Source: Pseudonocardiales bacterium (GTDB taxonomy: Bacteria > Actinomycetota > Actinomycetes > Mycobacteriales > Pseudonocardiaceae). From it: a stretch of 64,000 nt of DNA. A program made the position numbers and the translations under genes. Location of the stretch: NCBI GenBank assembly GCA_019241525.1, contig JAFAWY010000035.1, positions 20,285 to 84,284 of the forward strand, written 5' to 3'. Position 1 is the stretch's first letter. Each line of letters begins with the position of its first letter. The notes below the pieces were generated by a model. That model saw only the letters and a list, made by a program, of their open reading frames with translations. It did not search any database and was not told the DNA's origin. Shown here piece after piece: positions 34,725 through 46,357 of the stretch.

Positions 34725-35389
34725 TTCTGAGACGCCTTCTCAGCGAATTGGTTCAACGGCACCGGTACCGCGCGCAGCGTCCGCAGGAATGCTGTCTCCC
34801 GAACGAGCAGATTGCGTACTAACCGCAGCCGATTTATCGGGTCGCATTCCTCCAGGACTGCTTGCCGATCCTCCAGAGTCAGCAAGCAGTCTGCGGCGAG
34901 CAGATGCGCCAGGAGAGCGATGTCGACGTTGTCCTTGGGCTCTTCCCAGTCCTCGTGCTGCCATGCCGCCAAGCAGTATTGCCGGTGTGCTTCCCGGGCC
35001 GACGAGGCCAGCATCCGAACCAGCATCAACTGCTCTGGTTGCGGCTCATTATCGGGGACCCACTCGATGGTGCCCACTAGGTATGGTGCCGATGTGTTGT
35101 CGATATCCAGCAACCGGAACCGTTTTTCGCCACGGGTCACAATGTCGAACCGTCCGTCGGGAAGCCTGCGCGCCTCCCGAAGCACCGCGGTACATCCGAT
35201 GGAGTGCGTTTCCTCAACCGTTTCCCAACCCTGCTTCACCGCGATCACCCCGAAGCTGCGGCCGGGTACCGCGCCGGTAACCAAGTCAACGGTCAACTGC
35301 CGGTACCGGGGTTCGAAGATGTGTAGCGGAAGCGATGCACCCGGGAGCAGCACAGTGCTCAACGGGAACAGTGGGACGGTTACGGCCAC
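34721..35389 (-). CDS. LON substrate-binding domain protein
   Basis: A 222-residue stand-alone Lon N-terminal domain protein (LFPLSTVLLPGASLPLHIFE, YRQLTVDLV, IGCTAVLREARRLPDGRFDI, RGEKRFRLL). There is no ATPase or protease domain, so it is not a Lon protease; such proteins may act as adaptors or peptide binders. It follows nrtR by 49 bases on the same strand, a pairing seen in several actinobacteria next to nadABC. It overlaps the DUF2567 gene end by 4 bases. Confidence 0.87.
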   Translation of the reverse strand: MAVTVPLFPLSTVLLPGASLPLHIFEPRYRQLTVDLVTGAVPGRSFGVIAVKQGWETVEETHSIGCTAVLREARRLPDGRFDIVTRGEKRFRLLDIDNTSAPYLVGTIEWVPDNEPQPEQLMLVRMLASSAREAHRQYCLAAWQHEDWEEPKDNVDIALLAHLLAADCLLTLEDRQAVLEECDPINRLRLVRNLLVRETAFLRTLRAVPVPLNQFAEKASQN

Positions 35390-35438
35390 GCGTTAACGTT
35401 ACGGCGCAGCGAGCTGATCCGCGAAACGAAACCGCTTG

Positions 35439-36140
35439 TCAAGAATCTGGTGGCCGTAGGACGGCGAATGGATCGGTGACGCGCATATCGTGTTCGGCGA
35501 AGCGGTACAGCGCTGCCGGCCGTCCACCGGAGGGTCCTGGAGCGGCGGTCCCGCCGGTGGGAACTAACACCCCGCGGCGGGCCAGCACCCGTTGCAAGTT
35601 AGTTGCCGACACGCGGTGTCCCAATGCGGCCGAGTACAGGCCACGCAGTGCCGAGACGGTGAACTCAGGGGCGGCCAGCGCGAAGCCGAGATTGGTGTAG
35701 GACAGCTTCGCCCGGAGGCGGTCGCGAGCTCGCCGCACGATCATGCCGTGGTCGAATGCAGTGCGCGGCGATCCGTCCAGGACGTCGGTGATCGGGTGCC
35801 ATGCCGTGTCGGGCGGGAGCGCAGGATCGGCCACACAGGGGACCAGACCGAGGAATGCGGTGGCCACGGTGCGCTGCTGTGGCATTCGATCTGGAGCGCT
35901 GAAGACCCCGAGCTGCTCCACGTGCGCCACCTCGCGGACATCCACCTTCTCGGCGAGCTGGCGCAGCACCGAGGCCTGTACGTCTTCGCAAGCACCGAGC
36001 CGGCCGCCCGGTAGGGCCCACCGCCCGGCCTCGGGTTCGATGCCGCGTTGCCATAGCAGCACCTGCAGCTGGCCGTCGCGTACCTGCAGCACCGCAGCGA
36101 GGACTTCGTGCACCGCGAGCCCAACGCTGTTATGATTCAT
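35439..36140 (-). CDS. nrtR: NrtR-type Nudix transcriptional repressor of NAD synthesis
   Basis: A 233-residue protein with an N-terminal Nudix-like domain and a C-terminal winged helix (ALRGLYSAALGHRVSATNLQ, then RRGVL). The Nudix box reads GRLGACEDVQASVLRQLAEK, so the catalytic RE..EE positions are lost (RQ, EK), as in NrtR repressors that bind ADP-ribose instead of hydrolysing it. It is divergent from nadABC. The palindrome GTTTTCG-N9-CGAAAAC touches its own start codon and contains its likely -10 (TACAAT), so autorepression and control of nadABC are expected. Confidence 0.88.
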   Translation of the reverse strand: MNHNSVGLAVHEVLAAVLQVRDGQLQVLLWQRGIEPEAGRWALPGGRLGACEDVQASVLRQLAEKVDVREVAHVEQLGVFSAPDRMPQQRTVATAFLGLVPCVADPALPPDTAWHPITDVLDGSPRTAFDHGMIVRRARDRLRAKLSYTNLGFALAAPEFTVSALRGLYSAALGHRVSATNLQRVLARRGVLVPTGGTAAPGPSGGRPAALYRFAEHDMRVTDPFAVLRPPDS

Positions 36141-36163
36141 GTTTTCGATTGTAAGGCGAAAAC
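36141..36163. promoter_or_regulatory. NrtR operator between nrtR and nadA
   Basis: GTTTTCG at 36141-36147 pairs with CGAAAAC at 36157-36163 around a 9-base centre. On the nrtR strand the centre contains TACAAT, seven bases before the ATG, which would be the -10 of a leaderless nrtR transcript. Binding would block that promoter directly and sit close upstream of the nadA promoter. Confidence 0.75.
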
Positions 36164-36199
36164 CTAGTAGGGCCCAGCGGGAGCTGGCGAAGGAGCGAT

Positions 36200-37216
36200 A
36201 TGACCGCTACTGCTGCAACGGAGCGGACCCAGCCTGGCTTCTCGCGCCCGGAGCCGGATCGCGCATGGCGCGCGGAAGTGCGCGCGCTCGCCGACCAGCG
36301 TGACGCGGTGCTGCTGGCGCATAACTACCAGCTGCCCGAGATCCAGGATGTCGCCGATCACGTCGGGGATTCGCTGGCACTGTCTCGCATCGCCGCGGAC
36401 TGCCCGGCGAGCACCATCGTCTTCTGCGGGGTCCACTTCATGGCCGAAACCGCCAAGATCCTCGCGCCGGACAAGACGGTGCTCATTCCGGACGCGCGGG
36501 CTGGGTGTTCGCTGGCTGACTCCATCGACGCCGAGCAGCTACGGGCCTGGAAACGCGAGCACCCTGGCGCGATCGTGGTGTCTTACGTGAACACCAGCGC
36601 CGAGGTTAAGGCAGAGACCGACATCTGCTGCACCTCGGCCAACGCCGTTGAGGTGGTTGACTCGATCCCAGCCGACCGCCCGGTGCTGTTTTTGCCCGAT
36701 CAGTTCCTCGGTGCGCACGTACAGCGCGTCACCGGCCGGCGCAACCTGCACGTCTGGGCCGGCGAATGCCATGTGCACGCCGCGATCAACGGTGCTCAAC
36801 TGACGGCCATGGTCGCCGCCGCACCGGATGCCGAGCTCTACATCCACCCGGAATGTGGCTGTGCAACCAGCGCGGTCTATTTGGCCGGTGAGGGTGCGGT
36901 ACCCGCCGAGCGGGTGCGGATCCTGTCCACCGGCGGGATGCTCGACGCCGCTCGGACTACCGGGGCGCGGCAGGTGCTGGTGGCTACTGAGGTCGGCATG
37001 TTGCACCAGCTGCGACAGGCCGCTCCTGAAGTGGATTTCCGCGCGGTGAACGACCGGGCCTCCTGCCGCTACATGAAGATGATCACTCCGGCGGCGCTGC
37101 TGCGCTCATTGCATGACGGCACCGACGAAGTGCACGTGCCACCACAGATTGCGGAGCGGGCCCGCGGTGCGGTGCAACGCATGATCGCTATTGGTCGCCC
37201 GGGCGGCGCCGAGTGA
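36200..37216 (+). CDS. nadA: Quinolinate synthase A
   Basis: A 338-residue 4Fe-4S enzyme that condenses iminoaspartate with dihydroxyacetone phosphate to quinolinate. The three cluster cysteines are Cys103 (AGCSLAD), Cys190 (GECHVH) and Cys289 (ASCRYMK), the expected arrangement. [19 protein letters not shown] is the N-terminal signature. AAGGAG precedes ATG 36200. It leads the nadA-nadB-nadC operon with overlapping start and stop codons and lies behind an NrtR operator. Confidence 0.96.
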   Translation: MTATAATERTQPGFSRPEPDRAWRAEVRALADQRDAVLLAHNYQLPEIQDVADHVGDSLALSRIAADCPASTIVFCGVHFMAETAKILAPDKTVLIPDARAGCSLADSIDAEQLRAWKREHPGAIVVSYVNTSAEVKAETDICCTSANAVEVVDSIPADRPVLFLPDQFLGAHVQRVTGRRNLHVWAGECHVHAAINGAQLTAMVAAAPDAELYIHPECGCATSAVYLAGEGAVPAERVRILSTGGMLDAARTTGARQVLVATEVGMLHQLRQAAPEVDFRAVNDRASCRYMKMITPAALLRSLHDGTDEVHVPPQIAERARGAVQRMIAIGRPGGAE

Positions 37217-38802
37217 CCTGGGACGTCACCGCGGATCTCGTCGTGGTGGGCACAGGCGTCGCCGGGTTGACCGCCGCGTTGCGCGCCACCGAGTTGGGTC
37301 TACGGGTGGTCGCCGTGACCAAGACCACGATCGAGGATGGCAATACCCGGAGGGCGCAGGGCGGTGTCGCAGTAGTGCTACCGGGTGCCTCAGGCATCAC
37401 TGACATCAGTGACAGCGTGGAGGCGCACGTCGCGGATACCGTGGCAGCAGGCGCTGGACTTTGTGACGAGAACGCAGTCTGGGCGATTGTGGCCGCTGGC
37501 CCAGCCGCGGTCACTACCCTTCGGGCGCGGGGAGCCGGCTTCGACGGCGGCGCTGGTGAATTGCACCGCACCCGGGAGGGTGGGCACCGGGCATTCCGGG
37601 TGATCCACGCCGGCGGCGACGCTACCGGAGCGGAGATCGAGCGTGCCCTGGCCGGTGCGGCCCGTGGTGCGGGGCTGCCCTTGCTGGAAGGGCAGCCGGT
37701 GACCGATGTGCTGTTCGACGACGCCGGCCGGGTTGCCGGGTTGGCGCTGCTTGGTGGTGGTGTGCTGCGGGCCCGCGCTGTCTTGCTCGCCACCGGGGGT
37801 CTCGGCCACCTCTACGCCGTGAGCACCAATGCCGAGGTGGCTACCGGCGACGGGCTGGCGTTGGCGTTGCGAGCCGGCGCGGTGACCGCGGATCTGGAGT
37901 TCGTGCAGTTCCATCCGACAGCCCTGTATGCCGGGCACGCCTCGCGGGGACGCCAGCCGTTGGTCACCGAGGCGCTACGGGGTGAGGGTGCGGTGTTGCT
38001 GGACATCACTGGTGCGCCGGTGATGACCGGTGTGCATCCGCTGGGGGGATTGGCACCCCGTGATGTGGTGGCCGCTGCGATCACCCGCCGGATGGCTGCG
38101 ACGGCTGCCGAGCATGTGCTGCTTGACGCTATGCATCTCGGCGACGCGCTGCTGCGTCGCCGCTTCCCGACGGTGTACGCCGCTTGTATGGCGCTCGGTT
38201 TGGACCCGGCCTGCGCGCCGATCCCGGTGGCCCCTGCGGCGCATTACCAGTGCGGCGGGGTCGTCACCGACCTCAGTGGCCGCACCACAGTGCCCGGGCT
38301 TTACGCCGCCGGAGAGGTAGCGCGCACCGGCCTGCACGGCGCAAACCGGCTTGCTTCCAACAGCTTGCTGGAAGGGCTGGTCATGGGCGCCCGAACCGCG
38401 GAGGCGGTAGCGGCTGATCTCATGTCCTTACCGCGTCCGGGGCCGCCGTTGCCGTGCTGCTTGGTGCGCCCGATCGCTGATCGGGATGCGGTGCAACAGG
38501 CGATGAGTGCCCACGTCGGTATCGGGCGGGACGCCGCCGGGCTGACCACCGCCTTGGCCGCCGCGGGCGCCACCAGCCCGCGTCCGCTCCGGACCGCGCG
38601 TGATGCTGAGGATGCGGCACTGACCCTGGCCGCCGCAGCGGTCCTCGCCGCCGCGACAGCGCGTACCGAAAGTCGTGGGTGCCACCTGCGCACCGACCAT
38701 CCGCGCACTGCGGCGCGCTGGCGACGCAGCATCGCCATCGTGCTCGACGACGCCGGGGTTCCCGTGCCGGCCGCGTCAGCACTGGTCGGAGGCGCGGCAT
38801 GA
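37213..38802 (+). CDS. nadB: L-aspartate oxidase
   Basis: A 529-residue flavoenzyme that oxidises aspartate to iminoaspartate for NadA. The N-terminal FAD motif is [16 protein letters not shown]. The substrate and FAD regions include [40 protein letters not shown] and [20 protein letters not shown]. The helical C-terminal domain is complete but somewhat short. It starts at GTG 37213 overlapping the nadA stop, which suggests translational coupling. Confidence 0.95.
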   Translation: MTWDVTADLVVVGTGVAGLTAALRATELGLRVVAVTKTTIEDGNTRRAQGGVAVVLPGASGITDISDSVEAHVADTVAAGAGLCDENAVWAIVAAGPAAVTTLRARGAGFDGGAGELHRTREGGHRAFRVIHAGGDATGAEIERALAGAARGAGLPLLEGQPVTDVLFDDAGRVAGLALLGGGVLRARAVLLATGGLGHLYAVSTNAEVATGDGLALALRAGAVTADLEFVQFHPTALYAGHASRGRQPLVTEALRGEGAVLLDITGAPVMTGVHPLGGLAPRDVVAAAITRRMAATAAEHVLLDAMHLGDALLRRRFPTVYAACMALGLDPACAPIPVAPAAHYQCGGVVTDLSGRTTVPGLYAAGEVARTGLHGANRLASNSLLEGLVMGARTAEAVAADLMSLPRPGPPLPCCLVRPIADRDAVQQAMSAHVGIGRDAAGLTTALAAAGATSPRPLRTARDAEDAALTLAAAAVLAAATARTESRGCHLRTDHPRTAARWRRSIAIVLDDAGVPVPAASALVGGAA

Positions 38803-39665
38803 GCGCGAGCACTGCTATCCCGGGACTCGATACCGACGACGTGCGGCGGGTTATCGCCAGCGCGCTGGAAGAAGACCTGCGTTACGGCCCGGACGCGACC
38901 ACGGCCGCCTGCGTGCCCCCAGGCGCCGTCGCCACCGCGACTGTCTCACCACGCCGCCCCGGCACACTCGCCGGATTGCCGGTGTTTCTGGCTGTTCTCG
39001 ACGTGGTGCTCGGCGCTGACGGGTACCAGGCCAGTGTCCGGCACCGGGACGCCGACCGGCTTGCCGCCGGGGATACCGTCGTCGCCATCCGTGGCCCGGT
39101 GGGGGGCCTGCTCACCGCCGAACGCACCGCGCTCAACCTGCTGTGCCACCTGTCCGGGATAGCCACTGTCACCGCGGCTTGGGTCGATGCGGTAGCCGGT
39201 ACCGGCACCTCGATCCGGGACTCCCGCAAGACGCTGCCCGGACTGCGTACGCTGCAGAAGTACGCGGTGCGCTGCGGGGGCGGGGCCAATCACCGGATGG
39301 GTCTCGGTGATGCCGTGTTGATCAAGGACAATCACGTGGCTGCGGCCGGGTCGGTGACCGCGGCCATTGCCGCCGTGCGCGCGGCAGTTCCGCAATTGCC
39401 CTGCGAGGTGGAGGTCAGCACCCTCGATGAGTTGGACGAGGCGCTGGCCGCGGCCGCATCGCTCGTGCTGCTGGACAACATGACGGTGGCGCAGTGCGCC
39501 GAAGCGGTCCGCCGGGCTGCGGGTTCGGCTACCGAGCTGGAGGCATCCGGCGGGCTAACCCTGGACGTCGCCCGCCCCTACGCCGAAACCGGGGTGCGTT
39601 ACCTTGCAGTAGGAGCCCTGACCCACTCGGCCCCGGCATTGGATTTCGGTCTGGACCTGGCGTAA
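38799..39665 (+). CDS. nadC: Nicotinate-nucleotide pyrophosphorylase (carboxylating)
   Basis: A 288-residue quinolinate phosphoribosyltransferase that makes nicotinate mononucleotide from quinolinate and PRPP. Family hallmarks include EEDLRYGPDATT, GPVGGLLTAERTALNLLCHL, SIRDSRKTLPGLRTLQKYAV, GGGANHRMGL, KDNHV and EVEVSTLDEL. ATG 38799 overlaps the nadB stop (ATGA). It ends the nad operon; the next gene is convergent. Confidence 0.95.
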   Translation: MSASTAIPGLDTDDVRRVIASALEEDLRYGPDATTAACVPPGAVATATVSPRRPGTLAGLPVFLAVLDVVLGADGYQASVRHRDADRLAAGDTVVAIRGPVGGLLTAERTALNLLCHLSGIATVTAAWVDAVAGTGTSIRDSRKTLPGLRTLQKYAVRCGGGANHRMGLGDAVLIKDNHVAAAGSVTAAIAAVRAAVPQLPCEVEVSTLDELDEALAAAASLVLLDNMTVAQCAEAVRRAAGSATELEASGGLTLDVARPYAETGVRYLAVGALTHSAPALDFGLDLA

Positions 39666-39687
39666 CCGCCATCTGTATACCTGCCGG

Positions 39688-40095
39688 TCAGCGCCCTGAT
39701 GCCCAGGTCTGGCCGGGCCAGAAGGGCCATTCCTCAAACCGTCGAGCCCGGCCGTCAGAATCGAAGACCACGACCCACAAATCCTGGTACTCCTGCACTA
39801 CCGGATCCCCGTAGCGGACGAGTACCCGAGCCACACCGGTGAAACCTTCCGTCGCCGTGGGGTCGACCGCCACCACTTGTGTCACCATCGTGAACAACTC
39901 GTCAGCGCTTTGCCGCTGCGCCTCCCAGTCCTGCGCCAAGGCGTCCAGCCCCACCACGGGTTCGGCGTAGGGAGAGTGCAGGTACACGATGTCAGGTGCG
40001 AATAGCCCGGCGAGCGAAGCGGCACCGGCCGTGCGCCATGCACGCTCATATCCCTCGATCCAGTAAGCAAAAGTGTCCCGGTCCACGATCACCAA
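39688..40095 (-). CDS. SnoaL-like (NTF2-fold) protein
   Basis: A 135-residue protein with the cone-shaped NTF2/SnoaL pattern: a helical start (YWIEGYERAWRTAGAASLAG), LFAPDIVYLHSPYAEPVVGL, and closing strands VVQEYQDLWVVVFDSDGRAR and RFEEWPFWP. Members include isomerases, hydrolases and non-enzymatic binders, so no reaction can be assigned. The start is uncertain: TTG 40095 and GTG 40092 are both possible and no ribosome binding site stands out. Convergent with nadC. Confidence 0.8.
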   Translation of the reverse strand: MVIVDRDTFAYWIEGYERAWRTAGAASLAGLFAPDIVYLHSPYAEPVVGLDALAQDWEAQRQSADELFTMVTQVVAVDPTATEGFTGVARVLVRYGDPVVQEYQDLWVVVFDSDGRARRFEEWPFWPGQTWASGR

Positions 40096-40164
40096 CAGTA
40101 GTGATCATGGATGTCCAGCGACAGCGGATGTTAGGGGTCGATCGGCCCTGTTGCGTGCGCCAGC

Positions 40165-41451
40165 TCAGGGGCGGGCGGAGCAGGAAGCCCCGGTGACCCG
40201 CGGGACGCAGTCGGCGTAGTCCAGCAGTAGATCTACCGCCTTGTCGTTGCGGGCAGTTTCGCGATCGATCACGCTTGCCGGCGGGTAAAAGCCGCCTTCG
40301 GTCAGGCTGGTCGGGTACATCTCCAGCGTGTAGGACCAGATGTGATGCTGAGCCCACATCCAGTCGCCAATCGAGCCGTCGGTGACGTACAGGTGGCTGG
40401 ACTGCTCGGGGGTGTAGCCGTTGGTCGCGGCCATCGCTTCACCGAGCTTGCGGAAGACCGCCGCGTCTGACGCGCTCAGGCCAGGACCAGTCTTGTCGGT
40501 CGTGAAGCCGTAGGGCCACAGCACCAGTTCGGAGAAGCTGTGGAAGTCGATGTGCCCGGTGATCTGCTGTACCCCGCCGATCACCCGGCTGTTCACCCAA
40601 TCCCGCAGCTGCGCGGTCTCCGGCGCGGAAAACGGGGCAGGGCCGTGGTAACTGTCACTACCAGGGCTGGCGCTTGAGCCGCCACAGCAAGCCCACTCGT
40701 CACCCCAGTTACGGTTGGTGTCGGTGCCCACGTCGGTGGTTCCGGGGGTGGGTTGCCGGTTCTTGCGCCACAGGGAGAACAGACCGGTGGAGATGTCGTA
40801 CTCGGCGCCATCCGGGTTGACCATCGGCGCCACCCAGACTTCCCGGGAACGCACCAGCCGGCTAATCGTCGGATCGGTGCCGTAGCCCTGGGCTAGCCGC
40901 TTGACAATGTGCAGGCACATCTCGACGGTGAGGTGTTCCCGGGCGTGCTGGGCGCAGGTGAACAACACCTCGGGCTCGTGCTTGTCGGTCCGCACATCGT
41001 CGCTGATTTTCACCAGCAGCAGTGGCCTGCCCTGCACTGATTTTCCGTAACTGGACACCGCAACCTGGTTGGGATGCGCGGAGGCCAGCGCGTTCAACTC
41101 GTCGGTGAGCTGCGCGTAGGTGTGATAACCCTGGTACCCCACCGGGAACTTGCCCGGACCGACCGGGATGGGGGCCGCCGCCGTCAGCGGTACCAGCTGC
41201 AGGCCCCGGGCTCGCAACTGCTCTGCCTGAGCGGGCGTGGCCCGGATCTCCAGGAAGTCGCGGCCGCTGCCGAGAATCTCCGCGCCTTGGCGGGCTATTG
41301 CAGTGCGGGCGGGCGCGTTGTCCACCCCTACCACCCGGTACGTCAACGGCGCTGGCGGCGGGGGCTGCGGAGGCTGCGCCGTCGCGGACAGTGGAACGCC
41401 CAACGTCAGCATCCCCACCAACATGACCACGGCAACCCGCCACCTCGACAC
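40165..41451 (-). CDS. Secreted M14 zinc carboxypeptidase
   Basis: A 428-residue protein. An N-terminal signal peptide (hydrophobic VAVVMLVGMLTLGVPLS, cleavage near ATAQ) is followed by a Pro-rich segment and a propeptide-like region, then the M14 domain. Zinc ligands are HxxE in CAQHAREHLT and a later His in GHIDFHSFSELVLWPYG. The catalytic Glu is in YTLEMYP. NPDGAEYD and TDTNRNWGDEWACCGGSS are also typical of bacterial carboxypeptidase T/A-like enzymes, which remove C-terminal residues from peptides outside the cell. GTG 41451 gives a standard signal peptide; no clear ribosome binding site. Divergent from hisD. Confidence 0.92.
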   Translation of the reverse strand: MSRWRVAVVMLVGMLTLGVPLSATAQPPQPPPPAPLTYRVVGVDNAPARTAIARQGAEILGSGRDFLEIRATPAQAEQLRARGLQLVPLTAAAPIPVGPGKFPVGYQGYHTYAQLTDELNALASAHPNQVAVSSYGKSVQGRPLLLVKISDDVRTDKHEPEVLFTCAQHAREHLTVEMCLHIVKRLAQGYGTDPTISRLVRSREVWVAPMVNPDGAEYDISTGLFSLWRKNRQPTPGTTDVGTDTNRNWGDEWACCGGSSASPGSDSYHGPAPFSAPETAQLRDWVNSRVIGGVQQITGHIDFHSFSELVLWPYGFTTDKTGPGLSASDAAVFRKLGEAMAATNGYTPEQSSHLYVTDGSIGDWMWAQHHIWSYTLEMYPTSLTEGGFYPPASVIDRETARNDKAVDLLLDYADCVPRVTGASCSARP

Positions 41452-41533
41452 CGGACGGAGCGTAATGACCGTTGCGCCCGCGTATGCAGCCGGCTCGGCG
41501 GGCTATTGCCCGCGATGCGCAACGCTGGCGCAT

Positions 41534-41539
41534 TAGGGT
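41534..41539 (+). promoter_or_regulatory. Likely -10 element of a leaderless hisD transcript
   Basis: TAGGGT ends 7 bases before GTG 41547, so the transcript would start at or next to the start codon. Just upstream, ATGCGC-N7-GCGCAT (41515-41533) is an inverted repeat that could be an operator. Confidence 0.5.
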
Positions 41540-41546
41540 GGAGGAC

Positions 41547-44603
<3,057 letters not shown>

Positions 44604-44607
<4 letters not shown>

Positions 44608-44753
44608 GTTGGGTGGGCTTAGTGCTGCTGGCTTTGGCCGGTTTCTTGCTCGGCGGCGTGGCGTCGCTCTGGTCCACCTCCCGGTTGCTGGCCGGGATTC
44701 TCGGGATCGCCGCGGCGCTGGCCACGGCCGCCGGTGTCGTCTGGTTGCTCTAG
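44604..44753 (+). CDS. Small two-helix membrane protein after hisB
   Basis: A 49-residue protein starting at GTG 44604, which overlaps the hisB stop codon (GTGA). It is almost wholly hydrophobic: [20 protein letters not shown], a short polar turn (WSTSRLL), then [18 protein letters not shown], the pattern of a helical hairpin. The overlap and the clean hydrophobic design argue that it is a real gene coupled to hisB. Function unknown. Confidence 0.7.
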
Positions 44754-44758
44754 ATTAG

Positions 44759-45187
44759 CTAGTGCCTGATCAGCTTGAGTTGGCGCAGCAGGCCCAACTG
44801 GTCCAGGCATCCCCAGCGCTCAATGATCTTGTCGCCGTCTATGCGGAAGATGTTGATGCCGCGCAGGGTGAGAGTTTTGCCAGCAGGTGGTGCCCCCATC
44901 AGTTCCGCCTGGTGAGTCCCGCTTGCGGTGAACAGTTCGGCGACGAGGTCGCCCTCGGCAATCAGCGCCTCGACATCGGAGTGCCAGTCAGGCAGCGCCT
45001 GGCGGAGCGTAGCGGCTGCCAGCCGCATGCCTTCCGGCCCGTCGGGAGCCCCCGGAAACGGCGGATCGTGGCTGATGAAGTGCGGGTGGAGGTACCGGTC
45101 GACGGCGCTGAGGTCACCTTTGCTGAACAGATCCTGGATGAAGTCGTTGACGAGTTGCTTGTTGTGTGCGATGCGATCGGAAGTCAT
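44759..45187 (-). CDS. SnoaL-like polyketide-cyclase-family protein
   Basis: A 142-residue NTF2-fold protein of the ester cyclase/SnoaL type: LVNDFIQDLFSKGDLSAVDR, HFISHDPPFPGAPDGPEGMR, LPDWHSDVEALIAEGDLVAE, and ANIFRIDG-like INIFRIDGDKIIERW. It contains the His-Asp pair typical of SnoaL cyclases, but many relatives are not involved in polyketides. ATG 45187 gives the usual N-terminus. It is divergent from a LuxR-type gene 88 bases away, so that regulator may control it. First gene of the insert that splits the his operon. Confidence 0.82.
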   Translation of the reverse strand: MTSDRIAHNKQLVNDFIQDLFSKGDLSAVDRYLHPHFISHDPPFPGAPDGPEGMRLAAATLRQALPDWHSDVEALIAEGDLVAELFTASGTHQAELMGAPPAGKTLTLRGINIFRIDGDKIIERWGCLDQLGLLRQLKLIRH

Positions 45188-45275
45188 GGCCAGATCCTGT
45201 GGCGAGCGAGGTGCAGCAACCATCCCAGGAAGTTGGGAATTCCCTGGCCGCACCGCTGGCGGGACACTGGTGGTC

Positions 45276-46349
45276 ATGCCGAGGCGAGCAAGCGCGCGCC
45301 AAGCCGAACAGGAGATCATCCGGCATTGCCACCGCAACTTGGACAGCGGCGATGTGCAGCGCCGGGTACTGCAGTCGTTGCGCCGGCTGATGCCGATCGA
45401 CGCGGCTTTTTTCGCCACCGCCGACCCGGAGACCCTGCTGTTCACCGGTGCGTCGAGCGAAGAGCCGCTCATCGAATCGGCACCGTTGTTCTTGCACAAC
45501 GAGTTCGGCTGCCAGGACGTGAACAAGTTCACCGCGCTGGCCACGTCGGCGCGGCACGTGGCCTCGCTAGACCATGCGACCGGTGGAGACCGGCTGTCCA
45601 GTGCGCGGTACCGCGACATCATGCGGCCGCTAGGTCTCGGTGATGAGTTGCGAGCGGCGCTGGTCACCGGGTCGCACTGCTGGGGCTTCCTGTGCTTGCA
45701 TCGCGAGGATCATCCGCTGGGCTTCAGCGCCGCTGAAGCCGCTGCGCTGGCCCGGGTCAGCCCACACATAGCGCACGCGCTGCGCCTGGCCGTGCTGTGC
45801 GCCAGGTTTACCTCGCTCGGCGAGACCCCCGGTCCGGGCGTTGTGCTGCTCACCGACGACTTCAGCATCGTCGCGATCACGCCACAAGCCGAGCACCTGC
45901 TGTCTCTGCTCGGCGACGGACCGCCCACCAAGCACCCATTACCGGTCGCTGTGCATGCCGTGGCGGTAGCACTGGTCGCGGTGGAAGACGGCGCTTCGAG
46001 GCAACTGCCCAGCGCTCGGGTCCCAACCAGGACCGGTCAGTGGCTGTCCGTGCACGCGTCACACCTGTACGGGACTGGTGATGCGCACATTGCCGTCGTG
46101 CTCGAACCCACCGAAATCCGTGCCAGCGCGCCACTCATGCTGGCCGCCTGCGGGCTGTCTCGGCGTGAGGCCGAGGTAGCCACCCTCGTACTCCGCGGCA
46201 CCTCGACCCGTGCCATCGCCGATGCCCTGCACATATCCGAGCACACCGTCCAAGATCATCTTAAAGCTATTTTCGACAAGATTGGTGTGCGCAGCCGCCG
46301 CGACCTGGTGGGTCGCCTGCTCGGCGCGGCATACCCGGATCGAGGTTGA
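45276..46349 (+). CDS. LuxR-family regulator with GAF-like sensor
   Basis: A 357-residue protein. Residues about 15-180 look like a GAF-type sensor (MPIDAAFFATADPETLLFTG, CWGFLCLHREDHPLGFSAAE). A second PAS-like segment follows (VVLLTDDFSIVAITPQAEHL), and the C-terminus is a LuxR HTH (LSRREAEVATLVLRGTSTRA then IADALHISEHTVQDHLKAIF). It probably senses a small molecule and regulates the adjacent SnoaL and/or FAD-reductase genes. ATG 45276 was chosen as the start of the domain region; the ribosome binding site is weak. Confidence 0.83.
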   Translation: MPRRASARQAEQEIIRHCHRNLDSGDVQRRVLQSLRRLMPIDAAFFATADPETLLFTGASSEEPLIESAPLFLHNEFGCQDVNKFTALATSARHVASLDHATGGDRLSSARYRDIMRPLGLGDELRAALVTGSHCWGFLCLHREDHPLGFSAAEAAALARVSPHIAHALRLAVLCARFTSLGETPGPGVVLLTDDFSIVAITPQAEHLLSLLGDGPPTKHPLPVAVHAVAVALVAVEDGASRQLPSARVPTRTGQWLSVHASHLYGTGDAHIAVVLEPTEIRASAPLMLAACGLSRREAEVATLVLRGTSTRAIADALHISEHTVQDHLKAIFDKIGVRSRRDLVGRLLGAAYPDRG

Positions 46350-46357
46350 TTCCATAC

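Noticed and set aside
35962..36030. Active Nudix hydrolase
   Set aside because: The Nudix box has lost the catalytic RE..EE residues and a winged helix follows, so NrtR repressor is the better call.
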